NCBI GenBank assembly: GCA_947259225.1
Contig: CAMYLK010000005.1
Span: 1 to 64,000, forward strand
DNA: 64,000 nucleotides
DNA from: an uncultured Desulfobulbaceae bacterium
GTDB lineage: Bacteria > Desulfobacterota > Desulfobulbia > Desulfobulbales > Desulfobulbaceae
Direction: 5' to 3'
The notes beneath the pieces were generated by a model that was not told the DNA's origin, did no database searches, and was given only the letters and a program-made list of their open reading frames with translations. The stretch's first letter is position 1. Each line of letters begins with the position of its first letter. The translations under genes and the position numbers were made by a program. Of this stretch, positions 50,003-59,353 are shown in pieces.

Positions 50003-52726
50003 TTATTTTTCATTGTCAGAATCTATTAACTCACCTGTTTTAAGTAAGCCCTCATTAAGCACAATCTCGGGGCTCCAGTCAAGCCAAGTCTCTTCACTGT
50101 TTTCATTCAAGGTAAAGTGATCGCCATTTTCAGCCGGCTCGCCCTTCTCATCTCCTTCGGGAGTGGCAAGGGCTATACCGCCGGCTATTATAGCCTCCAT
50201 GGATTCAGTATCCATGTCAAAACCTGAAAAAAGTCCCCATGATGCTCTGATACCGCTGGCCAGCCAGAACTTTGTGCCGGTGTGGATAAGTTTTGTGTAG
50301 GCTGGATGAATATTTGCCCGGACCCAGACTTGCCGGGCACTGGGGGAAAGTTCAAATCCTGTGACTCTACCCACCTGCACCTGGCGATAATAGACAGGGC
50401 TGTTCTTGTTTAAAGAGCCAAGCCGGGGGGTTTCCAGAACAATATTTAATCCGGCGTAAGATTCTGGACCTTGAATTTCCGGCAGAAGGATAAAATCTGA
50501 CTTCGGTTCCCCATCTCCAGGAAGAACGTCAATATATGATCCTGTCAGGATTGTTTCAAGGTGACGTACTCCTGAAAACCCAATTTCCGGTTTGACTAAC
50601 CACAGTCGGGTTGTGTCACGAAACAGCCCGGCAGCTTTTTTCTTTATCCGTCCTTCTGCAATAATACCCTGCATGTCCGGAGTAAAACGCACTTTTGTCA
50701 CTGAACCGATCTGGATGCCCTGATATTGTATTCTGGTCTTTTCCTTTATCCCTCCCGCCCGATCAAGCTGGATAGTAATATGGAGGCTGTCTTTTTGTAT
50801 GGCGGCATCATGATTTTCATAAAGAACAAAAGAATCGCCTTCTTTAATCGGCACACCCTGCCCGGGAGTGACAAAAGAGATTCCGCCGGAAATAATTGTG
50901 GCTACAGGGCCGGCCTGTACCTCAACTCCTGCCAGGCTTGCATCAATTGAAAAACCGGAAAAGTTGTAGAACCTGGATGTTGAATTGATGAGCTCTGCAT
51001 ATTCCTCATGGATCAATATTTCAAATACTATGTTTTGCAGATTTTCACTGAGTTCATATTCAAGGACTTCCCCAATGGGAATATTCTTATAGAGTACAGG
51101 TGATCCGACGTCAAACAAGTTGTCGGCGGAGGAAATCAACTGCAGGACCGTACCTGGTGGTCTCAGGTCGGGGTTGTTTTTGACAGCGTTGGCATGACTT
51201 TCATACAGGGTGAACGATGATCCTTCCTGTGCTGTTTTAGATTCGCCGGGGGATGCTTTCTCAGGATTGATGAACGCTATTCCACCTGCCAGCATCGATT
51301 TAATTGAAGACAGGTTGACATTGAAATGTGACAGGCTCGCATCTATCTGAATCCCGCTCACGTTCCAGAAGATGCTGTCCTGCCGGACCAGGGAAGTGTA
51401 TTCATCATAAATCAGGATGTCGGTATGGATGGATTCAGCTTCCGGACCAAAATTTATGGTGTTAACTTCTCCGACAACCATTCGTTTATAGAGGATAGGC
51501 GCTCTGTTCTCCAGAGAACCGCTGTTGGGTGAAACGAGGATGAAATGTTTGCCTGCTCGCAGCACCGGCCTGGGCATAGGACCCTGCTCCACAACAAAAT
51601 GGTCCCGATACTCTCCGTCACCCGGTTGAAAACTGATATAAGGACCGGTAATGATCGTTTCAAGATGCCGAACCCCGTCGATGGCTACCTCCGGGCGGAT
51701 AACCCAGAACCGGGTTTCCTCCTTGAGGACGGGTTCGGCCCTCGGGTCAATAAGGATTTCTGCGGTCACAGTATGGTGTTCGTCATTGTTCAATTTGATT
51801 TTTTTGACTACTCCCGCCTCAAGTCCGCGGTACATGACCCGTGTACTGCCCTCGACAATTCCTTCGCCGGAAGCGAGCTGCAATGTCATTTGGAGTCCAT
51901 ATTCTGCTGAATCATAGTTGCTAAAGAGTTTGAAATTCATTCCGTTGACCGCCTGTGGACTGCTTGACTCCAAGGATTCAGGAGTTCCGCAGGAAATCCC
52001 ACCATAAATGAGAGAGGCAAGGGATTCCATCTTAAGGTTGAAACCCGATTGCAGGTTCCCCTCAAACGAGATGCCGCTGGAATTCCAGAAACGGGTGCCT
52101 ACCTTGATAAGGTGACTGAATTCAGGCTCAATGTATATATCTATGAGAATGGAGTTGTCTTCCGCCAGCTTGTACTCCTTGATTTTTCCGATCTTGAGAT
52201 TTTTTGTGTAAACCGGTGATCCTTTCTGCAGGGAATGGAGAGCCTCTGCCCTGAGAGTGATGTGCAGTCCTGGACTTTCTGGCGGAATTGCCGGTGGTTC
52301 CGGCAGCCCTTCAAAGGATGTTGTAAAGACACCTGATGTGCCGGGCTGAACAGCTATGTAACTACCTGTCAGAAGTGTTTCGAGACCGCGGATCCTGCCT
52401 GCGGAAATTTCAGGTCTTACTACCCAGAACCTGGTATCCTCGACCAGTCCGCGTTTGGTTTTTTTCTCCATTGTGACAATGAGGTTTACACCCTGAAGGT
52501 CCTCATCAACCTGTATTTCATCAACAAGGCCGACAGGCACGCCCCTGTACATGACCTGGGTTTTGCCAGGTGTTATTCCTTCCGCATTTTCATAATGGAT
52601 GGTGATCTGAATCCCGGCGTCACGGTAGCTGGTATACAGGAGCCATCCACCGATACTCAGTGCCACCAGGGGGAGGATCCATATGGGTGAGAGACCTTTC
52701 TTTTTCTGTATGACCGGAGAGTCCAT
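50003..52726 (-). CDS. letB: MCE-domain lipid transport protein, LetB-like (seven MCE domains)
   Basis: 907 aa. One N-terminal membrane helix (LSPIWILPLVALSIGGWLLY), then seven MCE units recognisable by their repeated core: ITPGKTQVMYRGVPVG, LQKGSPVYTKNLKIG, IVEGSTRVMYRGLEAG, LENRAPILYKRMVVG, FDVGSPVLYKNIPIG, IKEKTRIQYQGIQIG and LNKNSPVYYRQVQVG. Seven MCE rings and total length match E. coli LetB (YebT), which stacks into a tunnel across the periplasm for phospholipids. Each unit also has a SGI.. or GPY/GSYI pore-lining loop. Two bases after letA on the same strand. Confidence 0.92.
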   Translation of the reverse strand: MDSPVIQKKKGLSPIWILPLVALSIGGWLLYTSYRDAGIQITIHYENAEGITPGKTQVMYRGVPVGLVDEIQVDEDLQGVNLIVTMEKKTKRGLVEDTRFWVVRPEISAGRIRGLETLLTGSYIAVQPGTSGVFTTSFEGLPEPPAIPPESPGLHITLRAEALHSLQKGSPVYTKNLKIGKIKEYKLAEDNSILIDIYIEPEFSHLIKVGTRFWNSSGISFEGNLQSGFNLKMESLASLIYGGISCGTPESLESSSPQAVNGMNFKLFSNYDSAEYGLQMTLQLASGEGIVEGSTRVMYRGLEAGVVKKIKLNNDEHHTVTAEILIDPRAEPVLKEETRFWVIRPEVAIDGVRHLETIITGPYISFQPGDGEYRDHFVVEQGPMPRPVLRAGKHFILVSPNSGSLENRAPILYKRMVVGEVNTINFGPEAESIHTDILIYDEYTSLVRQDSIFWNVSGIQIDASLSHFNVNLSSIKSMLAGGIAFINPEKASPGESKTAQEGSSFTLYESHANAVKNNPDLRPPGTVLQLISSADNLFDVGSPVLYKNIPIGEVLEYELSENLQNIVFEILIHEEYAELINSTSRFYNFSGFSIDASLAGVEVQAGPVATIISGGISFVTPGQGVPIKEGDSFVLYENHDAAIQKDSLHITIQLDRAGGIKEKTRIQYQGIQIGSVTKVRFTPDMQGIIAEGRIKKKAAGLFRDTTRLWLVKPEIGFSGVRHLETILTGSYIDVLPGDGEPKSDFILLPEIQGPESYAGLNIVLETPRLGSLNKNSPVYYRQVQVGRVTGFELSPSARQVWVRANIHPAYTKLIHTGTKFWLASGIRASWGLFSGFDMDTESMEAIIAGGIALATPEGDEKGEPAENGDHFTLNENSEETWLDWSPEIVLNEGLLKTGELIDSDNEK

Positions 52727-52728
52727 TG

Positions 52729-54072
52729 TTACTCCTTGTTCATTACATCACGAGTGGCTGTCAAGTCCCACATGAGACGGGGGTCAAAGCTGATGGCTGC
52801 AAACATGGTCGCCAGGACGACAAAGGTGAAAAAAGTTGCTGCAGGCGCGGCTATTATGCGTGTGAAAAAACCAAAGTCGACAAGAGCACAAAGCAGCGCG
52901 ATAACAAAAATATCAAGCATGGACCACCGGCCGATGAACTCGATGAAGCGAAACATAATTGACTTGTGTGTGAGCCGTGACCAACGATTAAAATGGATAG
53001 AATACAGCAGGAGAGTAAGTCCGATGATCTTGAACAGGGGTACCAGGATTGAAGCTGTCAAAATGACTATGCCAATTCCGTAGGAACCGGTTTGAAAGAA
53101 ATATATGATTCCATCCATAATGGTAGATTTTTCCGGAGTACCAAGAAAATCAACTTCCATGATCGGCAGGATGTTGGCGGGAAAAGAAAACAGTATAGCG
53201 GTAAGGACAAGCGCCCAGGTTGTGCTGATGGAATTTGTTTTTCTCTTGTGAACAGTACTTTCGCATCTTGGACAACGCAATTCAAAACCCTCATTTGGTT
53301 CATAATACCGCATTACCTTATGGCAGGTGTGACACTGGACCAACCCGGCCTTCAAGGCAGATTGCATGGCACGAACCTCCAGGGGAGGGAACTGTTTATC
53401 TGGCATAACCTGTCTTTCGCTGCCATTCAGCTTTCCAATCATTTTCCAGTAGTAATCCCTGTCAATACTGAAAACACAGCCCACAATTGCAAAGGACAGG
53501 CCGATAAAACATATAAATCCAATTTCATAGGAGATATCAGCCGTACCTGCCATTTTAATGATGGTGACGAGAATGCCTATAAGATAGACTTCTGTCATGC
53601 CCCATTCTTCAAGGTGAGAGTACCATCGGAATAGTCGGGGCAGCTGATTTTTGAATTGATGCCTGGAAATTCCCAGTGAGACAAGAAAAAGCAGGACCAG
53701 TTTGGCCAGGGGGATAAGTATCGCTGTCATGAGTACCATCAGCGCGACAAAAAAATACTTCTGCTGATAAACAGAGATCATCGTGTCGAAGACAGTTCCA
53801 TGATCAAACAGACCCAGGGCTTCAAACTGGAGCAGGAGCATGAAATGGGCGGGAAAGAAGAAAAGCAGGCCTGTAACACTGAGAGCAAGGGTGCGGTTGA
53901 CAGTATCTTTTTTAGGGGTGCGTACCCTGTATTTACACCGTGGACAGACCACCTGGCTGCCGATGGGGACATCTATGGGTCCAAGGGCTATGACCGTATC
54001 ACAGCCAGGACAGACTGTAATATCCTGTACCTTTACGTCCTGGAAGCTTCCTGATTCTTCGGCTTTATCCAT
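52729..54072 (-). CDS. letA: PqiA/LetA-like integral membrane protein
   Basis: 447 aa. Two homologous halves, each with a zinc-ribbon followed by four or so helices. Ribbon 1: CPGCDTVIALGPIDVPIGSQVVCPRC; ribbon 2: CHTCHKVMRYYEPNEGFELRCPRCESTVHK. TM motifs such as LFFFPAHFMLLLQFEALG and ILFSFPANILPIMEVDFLG are the paired signature of the PqiA family. It sits next to a seven-MCE LetB, as in E. coli yebST. It probably loads lipid into LetB from the inner membrane. First gene of letAB, divergent from the MscS gene. Confidence 0.93.
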   Translation of the reverse strand: MDKAEESGSFQDVKVQDITVCPGCDTVIALGPIDVPIGSQVVCPRCKYRVRTPKKDTVNRTLALSVTGLLFFFPAHFMLLLQFEALGLFDHGTVFDTMISVYQQKYFFVALMVLMTAILIPLAKLVLLFLVSLGISRHQFKNQLPRLFRWYSHLEEWGMTEVYLIGILVTIIKMAGTADISYEIGFICFIGLSFAIVGCVFSIDRDYYWKMIGKLNGSERQVMPDKQFPPLEVRAMQSALKAGLVQCHTCHKVMRYYEPNEGFELRCPRCESTVHKRKTNSISTTWALVLTAILFSFPANILPIMEVDFLGTPEKSTIMDGIIYFFQTGSYGIGIVILTASILVPLFKIIGLTLLLYSIHFNRWSRLTHKSIMFRFIEFIGRWSMLDIFVIALLCALVDFGFFTRIIAAPAATFFTFVVLATMFAAISFDPRLMWDLTATRDVMNKE

Positions 54073-54380
54073 ATCTACTGTGACAATCTTTGTGAAACAT
54101 TATGAATGGCCAAGTAATACAAAGCTTAAGAATCGTTGTCAATCACGTTGCGGACGACATGGATTTTCATGATAATTTTTAAAAAGTCATATTATTATAT
54201 GTCGGAATATTGCTGTTTGAAAGAATTCGCATTGTTTATTCATCTGATTTTGTTGACAAACAGGAGTTACTTTAGGGTATAATTTTAAAACGTCTTTAAT
54301 AAACCAGGCAAAAATTGTTTTGCTGTGTGTACGTTAAAAGAGAAAAGTTTCACTTCATTATCCAATCCCGGGAGTTGAGT
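54073..54380. other. Divergent intergenic region, letA/mscS-like
   Basis: 308 bp, AT-rich. It contains the candidate mscS promoter at 54253-54283. The letA promoter should also be here. No repeats or ORFs of interest. Confidence 0.5.
54253..54283 (+). promoter_or_regulatory. Candidate promoter of the MscS-family gene
   Basis: TTGACA at 54253-54258 and TATAAT at 54278-54283, both perfect hexamers but with a 19-base spacer, two longer than ideal. The ATG is about 100 bases downstream. Confidence 0.5.
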
Positions 54381-56780
54381 ATGAAACTGATGGTTCCCCT
54401 GCGTTTATTTTTAATTGTCCTGCTGAGTGCTGTCTGTTTCCTGCAGCCTGTTTCATTACATTCCGCCCAGCAGTCAACGCCTGAGGCTGAAGTAACCCTG
54501 GAGGGTGTTGCTCCGGACCAGGTGGATTCAGTGCTGGCCAAGCTCAGTGATGAGCAGGTCCGGACCCTGTTGATAACTGAATTGGAAAAGGATGCCGATG
54601 CCGGAAAGGATGAAGCAAGGCCGGTGGGTGGTATCTACGGCGTATTCGTCAGTTGGTTAAAAATGATGAACTCGGAAGCAGGCGATATGGACCGCCGGGT
54701 AGATAGTGTGCTGGACAAGATAGAAAATGTTCCACATGACCTTATACAGGTGGCGGGTAAGGTGGGAGGTGAAAAGGGACTTGCCGGTTTCGGGCTGGCT
54801 CTTGTCATGGTAGCGGGAGTCTTTCTTTTCGCATATGTCGTTGAGTTTCTTTTTCAGGCAGTCACTCGGAAGACGTGGGGAGAATTTTTGGAAAAAGGAG
54901 CCCCCCAGCTTGACGGAATGCTGCGTTTCGGGGCAGCTGTGTTAAGAATTTTACCGGCCATTGTGAATATTATTGTTTTCCTGTTTGCCGCGTTTCTTAT
55001 TTTTGTTTTTGTTCCTGGTTTCGAGCGTCCGGAGATCAGGATGTTCTTTCTTGCCCTCTTGGTTCCCCTTGCAGTTGTCCGTGTATTTTCTACTTTCTCT
55101 CGCCTGTTATGTGCACCTGATGCAGCACCTTTACGCTTGCTGCCAATTCAGGATTCCACTGCTTTGTTTCTGCATCGGGCAATCCTGTTTTTTATTTCCT
55201 ATGTTGCATTTGTCATAATGCTACTGGCTTTTATCAGCCAAATGGGGATGCCAAGAGACACCAACATTCTTGTCCAGATTGTTGCCGGTACTGTACTGAT
55301 AATTATTCTGGCACTTATAATCCTCAGCAGGCGTAAGGCAATTGCTGAAGCAATGCTTTCAGGAATCACTGTTGACGATGAAAGTTATTGGGTGAGGAGC
55401 AGATTTGCATCATTCTGGCACACTCTCGTATTATTTTATCTTTTTATAGTCTGGCTGATCTGGACCGGACAGGTTATAGCCGGTACGGCCAGGAGCGGAT
55501 CTCTGCTTCTGAGTCTTCTTATCGTACCAATATATTTAATTTTTGACAGTCTTGGTCAATGGATTGTCAGAGCAACTGTGGGTACACTCCATGTTTATGA
55601 CGTGGAAGAAGAAATGGAACAGCAGGATGTGATTGTATCTGCCGAAGGGGAGCGAATCACCCTGGAGTCAATTGAACAGACCGCGCAGGAAAAACGACAG
55701 CGCCTGATCCTCAGGGCAGGTCGTGTAATGCGCCTGGCAATCGTCATGGCTCTTGCTGTATGGATTCTGGACCTCTGGGGGGTCCAAATTCCCTATGCGA
55801 CCGGTCTTGTCAAGGCAATTTTCGAGTCACTGGTCACCTTGACCCTTGGCCTGATGGTCTGGAAGTTTTCTTCCAGTTATATAGAAACCAAAATAAAGGA
55901 ATCCATGCCGGAAGAAGAGGAAGACGAGGAGAAGCAGGACGATGAGTGGGGAGCGGCAGCACAGAGGGGTCGCAGTTACACTCTGCTGCCCATGGTGCGA
56001 AAGTTTATCGGTACAACGCTTGTGGTTATGGTGACGCTCATCATTCTTTCTTCCATGGGGGTAAATATAGGACCGCTGCTTGCCGGTGCCGGTGTCATTG
56101 GTCTGGCTATTGGTTTTGGGGCTCAGAAGCTGGTCAGCGACATACTGTCAGGTTTCTTTTACCTCCTTGATGATGCATTCCGTGTGGGTGAATATCTGAA
56201 GGCGGGCAGCGTATCCGGTGCGGTGGAGGCTATTACCCTCAGGAACGTGATGCTGCGCCATCATCGGGGTATGCTGCAGATTGTGCCCTACAGTGAACTG
56301 GGTTCAATCACCAACTTTATGCGCGGCGGCATTGTGGTGAAATTCAACCTGGAGTTTCCCTATGATACCGATATTGACCTGGTTCGCAAAATAATCAAGA
56401 GGGTGGGAATTGCCATGCTTGAGGATCCGGATTTCAGTGAGGATTTTATCCGGCCTGTAAAATCACAGGGGGTACGGGAAATAACCAGTTCGGTCATGGT
56501 GATCCGGGTCAAGTTTACGGCCAAGCCGGGCACGCATTTTGTCATCCGCCGTGAAGCGTATCGTCGCATAACAGAGGCTCTGGCCGCGAAGGGTATCCAT
56601 TATGCACACCGTAAAGTGATTGTGGAACTGCCGCACGATGAGGAAAACGATTCATCTCAAAAAGAGAAGAAAGCTGAGGCTGGAGCTGCTGCCGGACTTG
56701 CAGCAATCGCTGAAGAGGAGGAAAAAAAGGCTGAAAAAGGGGGCGGCGGTTCCAAGGGTCCACAGATGCCCGGCATGTAG
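54381..56780 (+). CDS. Large MscS-family mechanosensitive channel
   Basis: 799 aa from ATG 54381 (GGGAGTTGAG upstream). Signal peptide (LMVPLRLFLIVLLSAVCFLQPVSLHS) and a periplasmic domain to about residue 130, then about ten helices. The pore helix and beta domain lie at about 550-660: VNIGPLLAGAGVIGLAIGFGAQKLVSDILSGFFYLLDDAFRVGEYLKAG, which is the TM3 Gly/Ala-rich pore plus beta domain of MscS. The region before it (LESIEQTAQEKRQRLILRAGRVMRLAIVM) and the acidic EEEEDEEKQDDEW loop are additions. The tail is Lys/Gly-rich. Probably a hypo-osmotic shock channel of the larger MscK/YbiO kind. Terminator follows. Confidence 0.88.
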   Translation: MKLMVPLRLFLIVLLSAVCFLQPVSLHSAQQSTPEAEVTLEGVAPDQVDSVLAKLSDEQVRTLLITELEKDADAGKDEARPVGGIYGVFVSWLKMMNSEAGDMDRRVDSVLDKIENVPHDLIQVAGKVGGEKGLAGFGLALVMVAGVFLFAYVVEFLFQAVTRKTWGEFLEKGAPQLDGMLRFGAAVLRILPAIVNIIVFLFAAFLIFVFVPGFERPEIRMFFLALLVPLAVVRVFSTFSRLLCAPDAAPLRLLPIQDSTALFLHRAILFFISYVAFVIMLLAFISQMGMPRDTNILVQIVAGTVLIIILALIILSRRKAIAEAMLSGITVDDESYWVRSRFASFWHTLVLFYLFIVWLIWTGQVIAGTARSGSLLLSLLIVPIYLIFDSLGQWIVRATVGTLHVYDVEEEMEQQDVIVSAEGERITLESIEQTAQEKRQRLILRAGRVMRLAIVMALAVWILDLWGVQIPYATGLVKAIFESLVTLTLGLMVWKFSSSYIETKIKESMPEEEEDEEKQDDEWGAAAQRGRSYTLLPMVRKFIGTTLVVMVTLIILSSMGVNIGPLLAGAGVIGLAIGFGAQKLVSDILSGFFYLLDDAFRVGEYLKAGSVSGAVEAITLRNVMLRHHRGMLQIVPYSELGSITNFMRGGIVVKFNLEFPYDTDIDLVRKIIKRVGIAMLEDPDFSEDFIRPVKSQGVREITSSVMVIRVKFTAKPGTHFVIRREAYRRITEALAAKGIHYAHRKVIVELPHDEENDSSQKEKKAEAGAAAGLAAIAEEEEKKAEKGGGGSKGPQMPGM

Positions 56781-56792
56781 GAATGAAATCAT

Positions 56793-56830
56793 GCAGGGGT
56801 AGTTTTATGTAAAATCCTCCTGCTGTTTTT
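56793..56830 (+). terminator. Terminator after the MscS-family gene
   Basis: GCAGGGG (56793-56799) pairs with CTCCTGC (56817-56823, one G-T), loop 17 nt, followed by TGTTTTT. It starts 12 bp after the stop codon. Confidence 0.55.
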
Positions 56831-56857
56831 GAGTTATTTCCCGGGGACGTGTATAAT
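56829..56857 (+). promoter_or_regulatory. Candidate promoter of the V/A-ATPase operon
   Basis: TTGAGT (56829-56834), 17-base spacer, TATAAT (56852-56857). The only strong promoter-like pair upstream of the first ATPase gene. The leader would be about 40 nt long. Confidence 0.6.
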
Positions 56858-56901
56858 GATAACAGGGGGAAAACTTTTTAAATTCATTTGGTTATACACC
56901 C

Positions 56902-57225
56902 GTGACGACTCAATCCCTGCAGAATATAATCAAAGTCGAAAATGAACTGCATGCCAGGGAACAGGCAGAACAGGAAAAAGTTGCGAAATGGCTGCATGAG
57001 CAGGAGAGGAGTATACTTGCCGAACACCAGGCCAGACTCGATGAGCTTGCTGCAAACAAGGAGAAAATAAAAGAGCAGGCCAGGAAGGCGGCAGGAGAAA
57101 AAGCATCCGATATTATCAGAAAAGCTGAAGAGAGAGCAGTTGTTCTGAAGGAGCTTGATGATGCAATTCTTTTCCGTTGTCTTGAGAAACATTTCCTCTC
57201 CATTATCACCGGGAATATACCATGA
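56902..57225 (+). CDS. V/A-type ATPase peripheral-stalk subunit (G/H-like)
   Basis: 107 aa from GTG 56902; no ATG is available in frame upstream and the RBS is weak. Almost fully helical and highly charged (ENELHAREQAEQEKVAKWLHEQERSILAEHQARLDELAANKEKIKEQARKAAGEKASDIIRKAEERA), with right-handed coiled-coil-like phasing, as in the H/G stalk subunit that pairs with subunit E. The short C-terminal FLSIITGNIP is neutral. First gene of the operon; the stop overlaps the start of subunit I by 4 bases (ATGA). Assigned mainly by position and composition. Confidence 0.7.
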   Translation: MTTQSLQNIIKVENELHAREQAEQEKVAKWLHEQERSILAEHQARLDELAANKEKIKEQARKAAGEKASDIIRKAEERAVVLKELDDAILFRCLEKHFLSIITGNIP

Positions 57226-59102
57226 TTGTGAGGATGTCAAAAATCATGGTTATGGGCCCCCTGGACCTCCTGATTGACACCCTGGCACTGATAGAGAGGC
57301 TGGGCATCATGCAGATTGATACGGATAGGGATGAGGGGACTGTTGATCAGGAAAGTGCAGATCAGCCCTACCTTCTTGACAGAAAATCCGTTTTGGAGCA
57401 TCAGTTTTACGAAAACCTGGGAAAAAAGATTGATGAGCTGTTTAAAATTCTCCCTCCTGCAAAGCATATTTCCCCAGAACATGTTTCCGCATTAGCCCCT
57501 GACACTGTAGCTTCCATCATTCCTGATCATATAGCTGAGTCCAGAAAACGGTTCAATGATATAGTTTCTATCCAGCAGGAAATAGAAGAGCTCGAAAGGT
57601 ACAGTATATATCTGGACGCCCTGGGTGAACTTGCAGATGAATCAGAAACACATGATGATATTGAATGGATAGGGGTGCAAGTCGAAAGTCATAAGGATCT
57701 GGTTGACCTGCAGGACCAGATAGAAAGTAAATATGAAGGAAAAGTTGTAGTTGAGGCGGTCACAAGGGATGATGGTGACCAGATTGCGGTTATAACAACC
57801 GAAAGAGAATTGTTCCATGATGTGCTTAAGACCATCCAGGAAATGAAACTGGTTGTATATCGTCCTCCTGAGGACTTGCGCAGCCAGCCCTGTGCGAAGC
57901 AGAAAAATATCATTACACGGCGAATAGGTGAGAAAAAGGGAATGCTGTCATTGCTTCGGGAGCAGGAGGACAATTTTACAAGAAAGTGGCAGTCGGAATA
58001 CCAGAAAATCAGGAACCTGGTAGATTCTCAACTTTCACTGATCAAGGTAACAGCGGCAGTCGTCAGGACAAGAATGTGTTTTTTTATTTACGGCTGGCTG
58101 CCGGCTTCTGATTTTCAACTCCTTGAAAACGAGCTTGAAAAACAATTTGGTGGAAAAGTAGTCTTAGAGGAAAGTGAGCTTGCCGAGAAGGATTTCAGTC
58201 GCATCCCGACCGCCCTGCATAATCCAGTCTATTTCGAGCCCTTCGAACTGTTTACCAGACTTTTGCCCATGCCGCCATATGCCTCTTTTGACCTTACCCC
58301 TTTCATCGGCATTTTCTTCCCGATCTTTTTCGGGATGATGCTCGGTGATATAGGCTACGGAGTTATCCTGCTTTGTATTGCCTTTTTTCTCATCCGCAGG
58401 TTTGCCGGAAGAAGAAATTTGAAGGATGCAGGTAAAATTCTGTTTATTTCTTCACTGTATACAATTGTTTTCGGCCTGTTCTACGGAGAATTGTTCGGAA
58501 CGATCGGACATACGTTTCTCGGCCTGAAACCCATTATTTTTGACCGGAGGACATCCATTATTCCGATGTTTTGTTTCGCAGTTGCCGTGGGGGTGGTGCA
58601 TGTGATTCTCGGTCTGGTGCTCGGGGTGATTTTATCCCTGAGGCACCACTTGAAAAAAGAAGCTATTTTCAAGCTGGTGAATATTTTTGTTATTCTCTGT
58701 CTCTGCATCCTGGCGGTTTCGTATTTTACCCCGAGTATGACCATGGTGCAGAAACCGCTGCTTCTGACCATTGGCATCGCTACCCCTGTACTTTTTATCG
58801 TCGGGGGGATCATGGCCCCTCTCGAACTCCTCAAAAATGTCGGCAATATTATATCGTATGCGAGGATCATGGCCATAGGCCTGACGTCCGTTCTGCTCGC
58901 CTATGTCGCAAATTATGTGGCTGGAAGGATCGGCAGTGTATGGGCCGGTATCATAGTGGCCGTTCTACTGCATACCTTTAACCTTTTGCTGGGGGTTTTT
59001 GCCCCGACCATTCATTCCCTGCGTCTACACTACGTGGAGTTTCTCAGCAAATTTATGGAGCCGGGGGGAAAGGAATTCAGACCCCTTGGAGGAAAAAAAT
59101 AA
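57222..59102 (+). CDS. V/A-type ATPase subunit I (a subunit)
   Basis: 626 aa. Residues 1-320 are the cytosolic arm with two long helical stretches (ESRKRFNDIVSIQQEIEELERYSIYLD). From about 345 comes the membrane part: LTPFIGIFFPIFFGMMLGDIGYGVILLCIAFFLIRRF, FYGELFG, and ILSYARIMAIGLTSVLLAYVANYVAG (here NIISYARIMAIGLTSVLLA) with the essential Arg in the Y-A-R-I helix. HTFNLLLGVFAPTIHSLRLHYVEFLSKFMEPGGKEFRPL is the usual ending. It forms the ion half-channels against the K ring. Overlaps the upstream gene by 4 bp. Confidence 0.94.
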   Translation: MIVRMSKIMVMGPLDLLIDTLALIERLGIMQIDTDRDEGTVDQESADQPYLLDRKSVLEHQFYENLGKKIDELFKILPPAKHISPEHVSALAPDTVASIIPDHIAESRKRFNDIVSIQQEIEELERYSIYLDALGELADESETHDDIEWIGVQVESHKDLVDLQDQIESKYEGKVVVEAVTRDDGDQIAVITTERELFHDVLKTIQEMKLVVYRPPEDLRSQPCAKQKNIITRRIGEKKGMLSLLREQEDNFTRKWQSEYQKIRNLVDSQLSLIKVTAAVVRTRMCFFIYGWLPASDFQLLENELEKQFGGKVVLEESELAEKDFSRIPTALHNPVYFEPFELFTRLLPMPPYASFDLTPFIGIFFPIFFGMMLGDIGYGVILLCIAFFLIRRFAGRRNLKDAGKILFISSLYTIVFGLFYGELFGTIGHTFLGLKPIIFDRRTSIIPMFCFAVAVGVVHVILGLVLGVILSLRHHLKKEAIFKLVNIFVILCLCILAVSYFTPSMTMVQKPLLLTIGIATPVLFIVGGIMAPLELLKNVGNIISYARIMAIGLTSVLLAYVANYVAGRIGSVWAGIIVAVLLHTFNLLLGVFAPTIHSLRLHYVEFLSKFMEPGGKEFRPLGGKK

Positions 59103-59114
59103 CTGGAGGGAGAT

Positions 59115-59348
59115 ATGGAAAATTTAATTGGCATGGAAAAAGCAATCATGGCACTTGCCGCTGCCCTCGCCCTGGGTTTGAGTGCCCTGGCAACTGGTTG
59201 GGCCCAGTCCAGGATTGGTGCTGCCGGTGCGGGTACTCTGGCTGAAAAGCCTGAGTTGACAGCTACCATGATTATCCTGGTGGCCATCCCCGAAACTATG
59301 GTTATCCTCGGATTCGTTATCGCGGCAATGATTCTTTTGATGGGCTGA
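59115..59348 (+). CDS. V/A-type ATPase proteolipid subunit K (single hairpin)
   Basis: 77 aa, two helices: MALAAALALGLSALATGWAQ and MIILVAIPETMVILGFVIAAMILLMG, linked by SRIGAAGAGTLAEKPELTAT. This is a one-hairpin rotor subunit, half the size of the duplicated eukaryotic type. The ion-binding Glu is in IPETMVI. A Gln at the end of helix 1 and the Thr after the Glu resemble the Na+-binding set of some rotor subunits. GGAGGGAG lies upstream of the ATG. Confidence 0.93.
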   Translation: MENLIGMEKAIMALAAALALGLSALATGWAQSRIGAAGAGTLAEKPELTATMIILVAIPETMVILGFVIAAMILLMG

Positions 59349-59353
59349 CGGTA

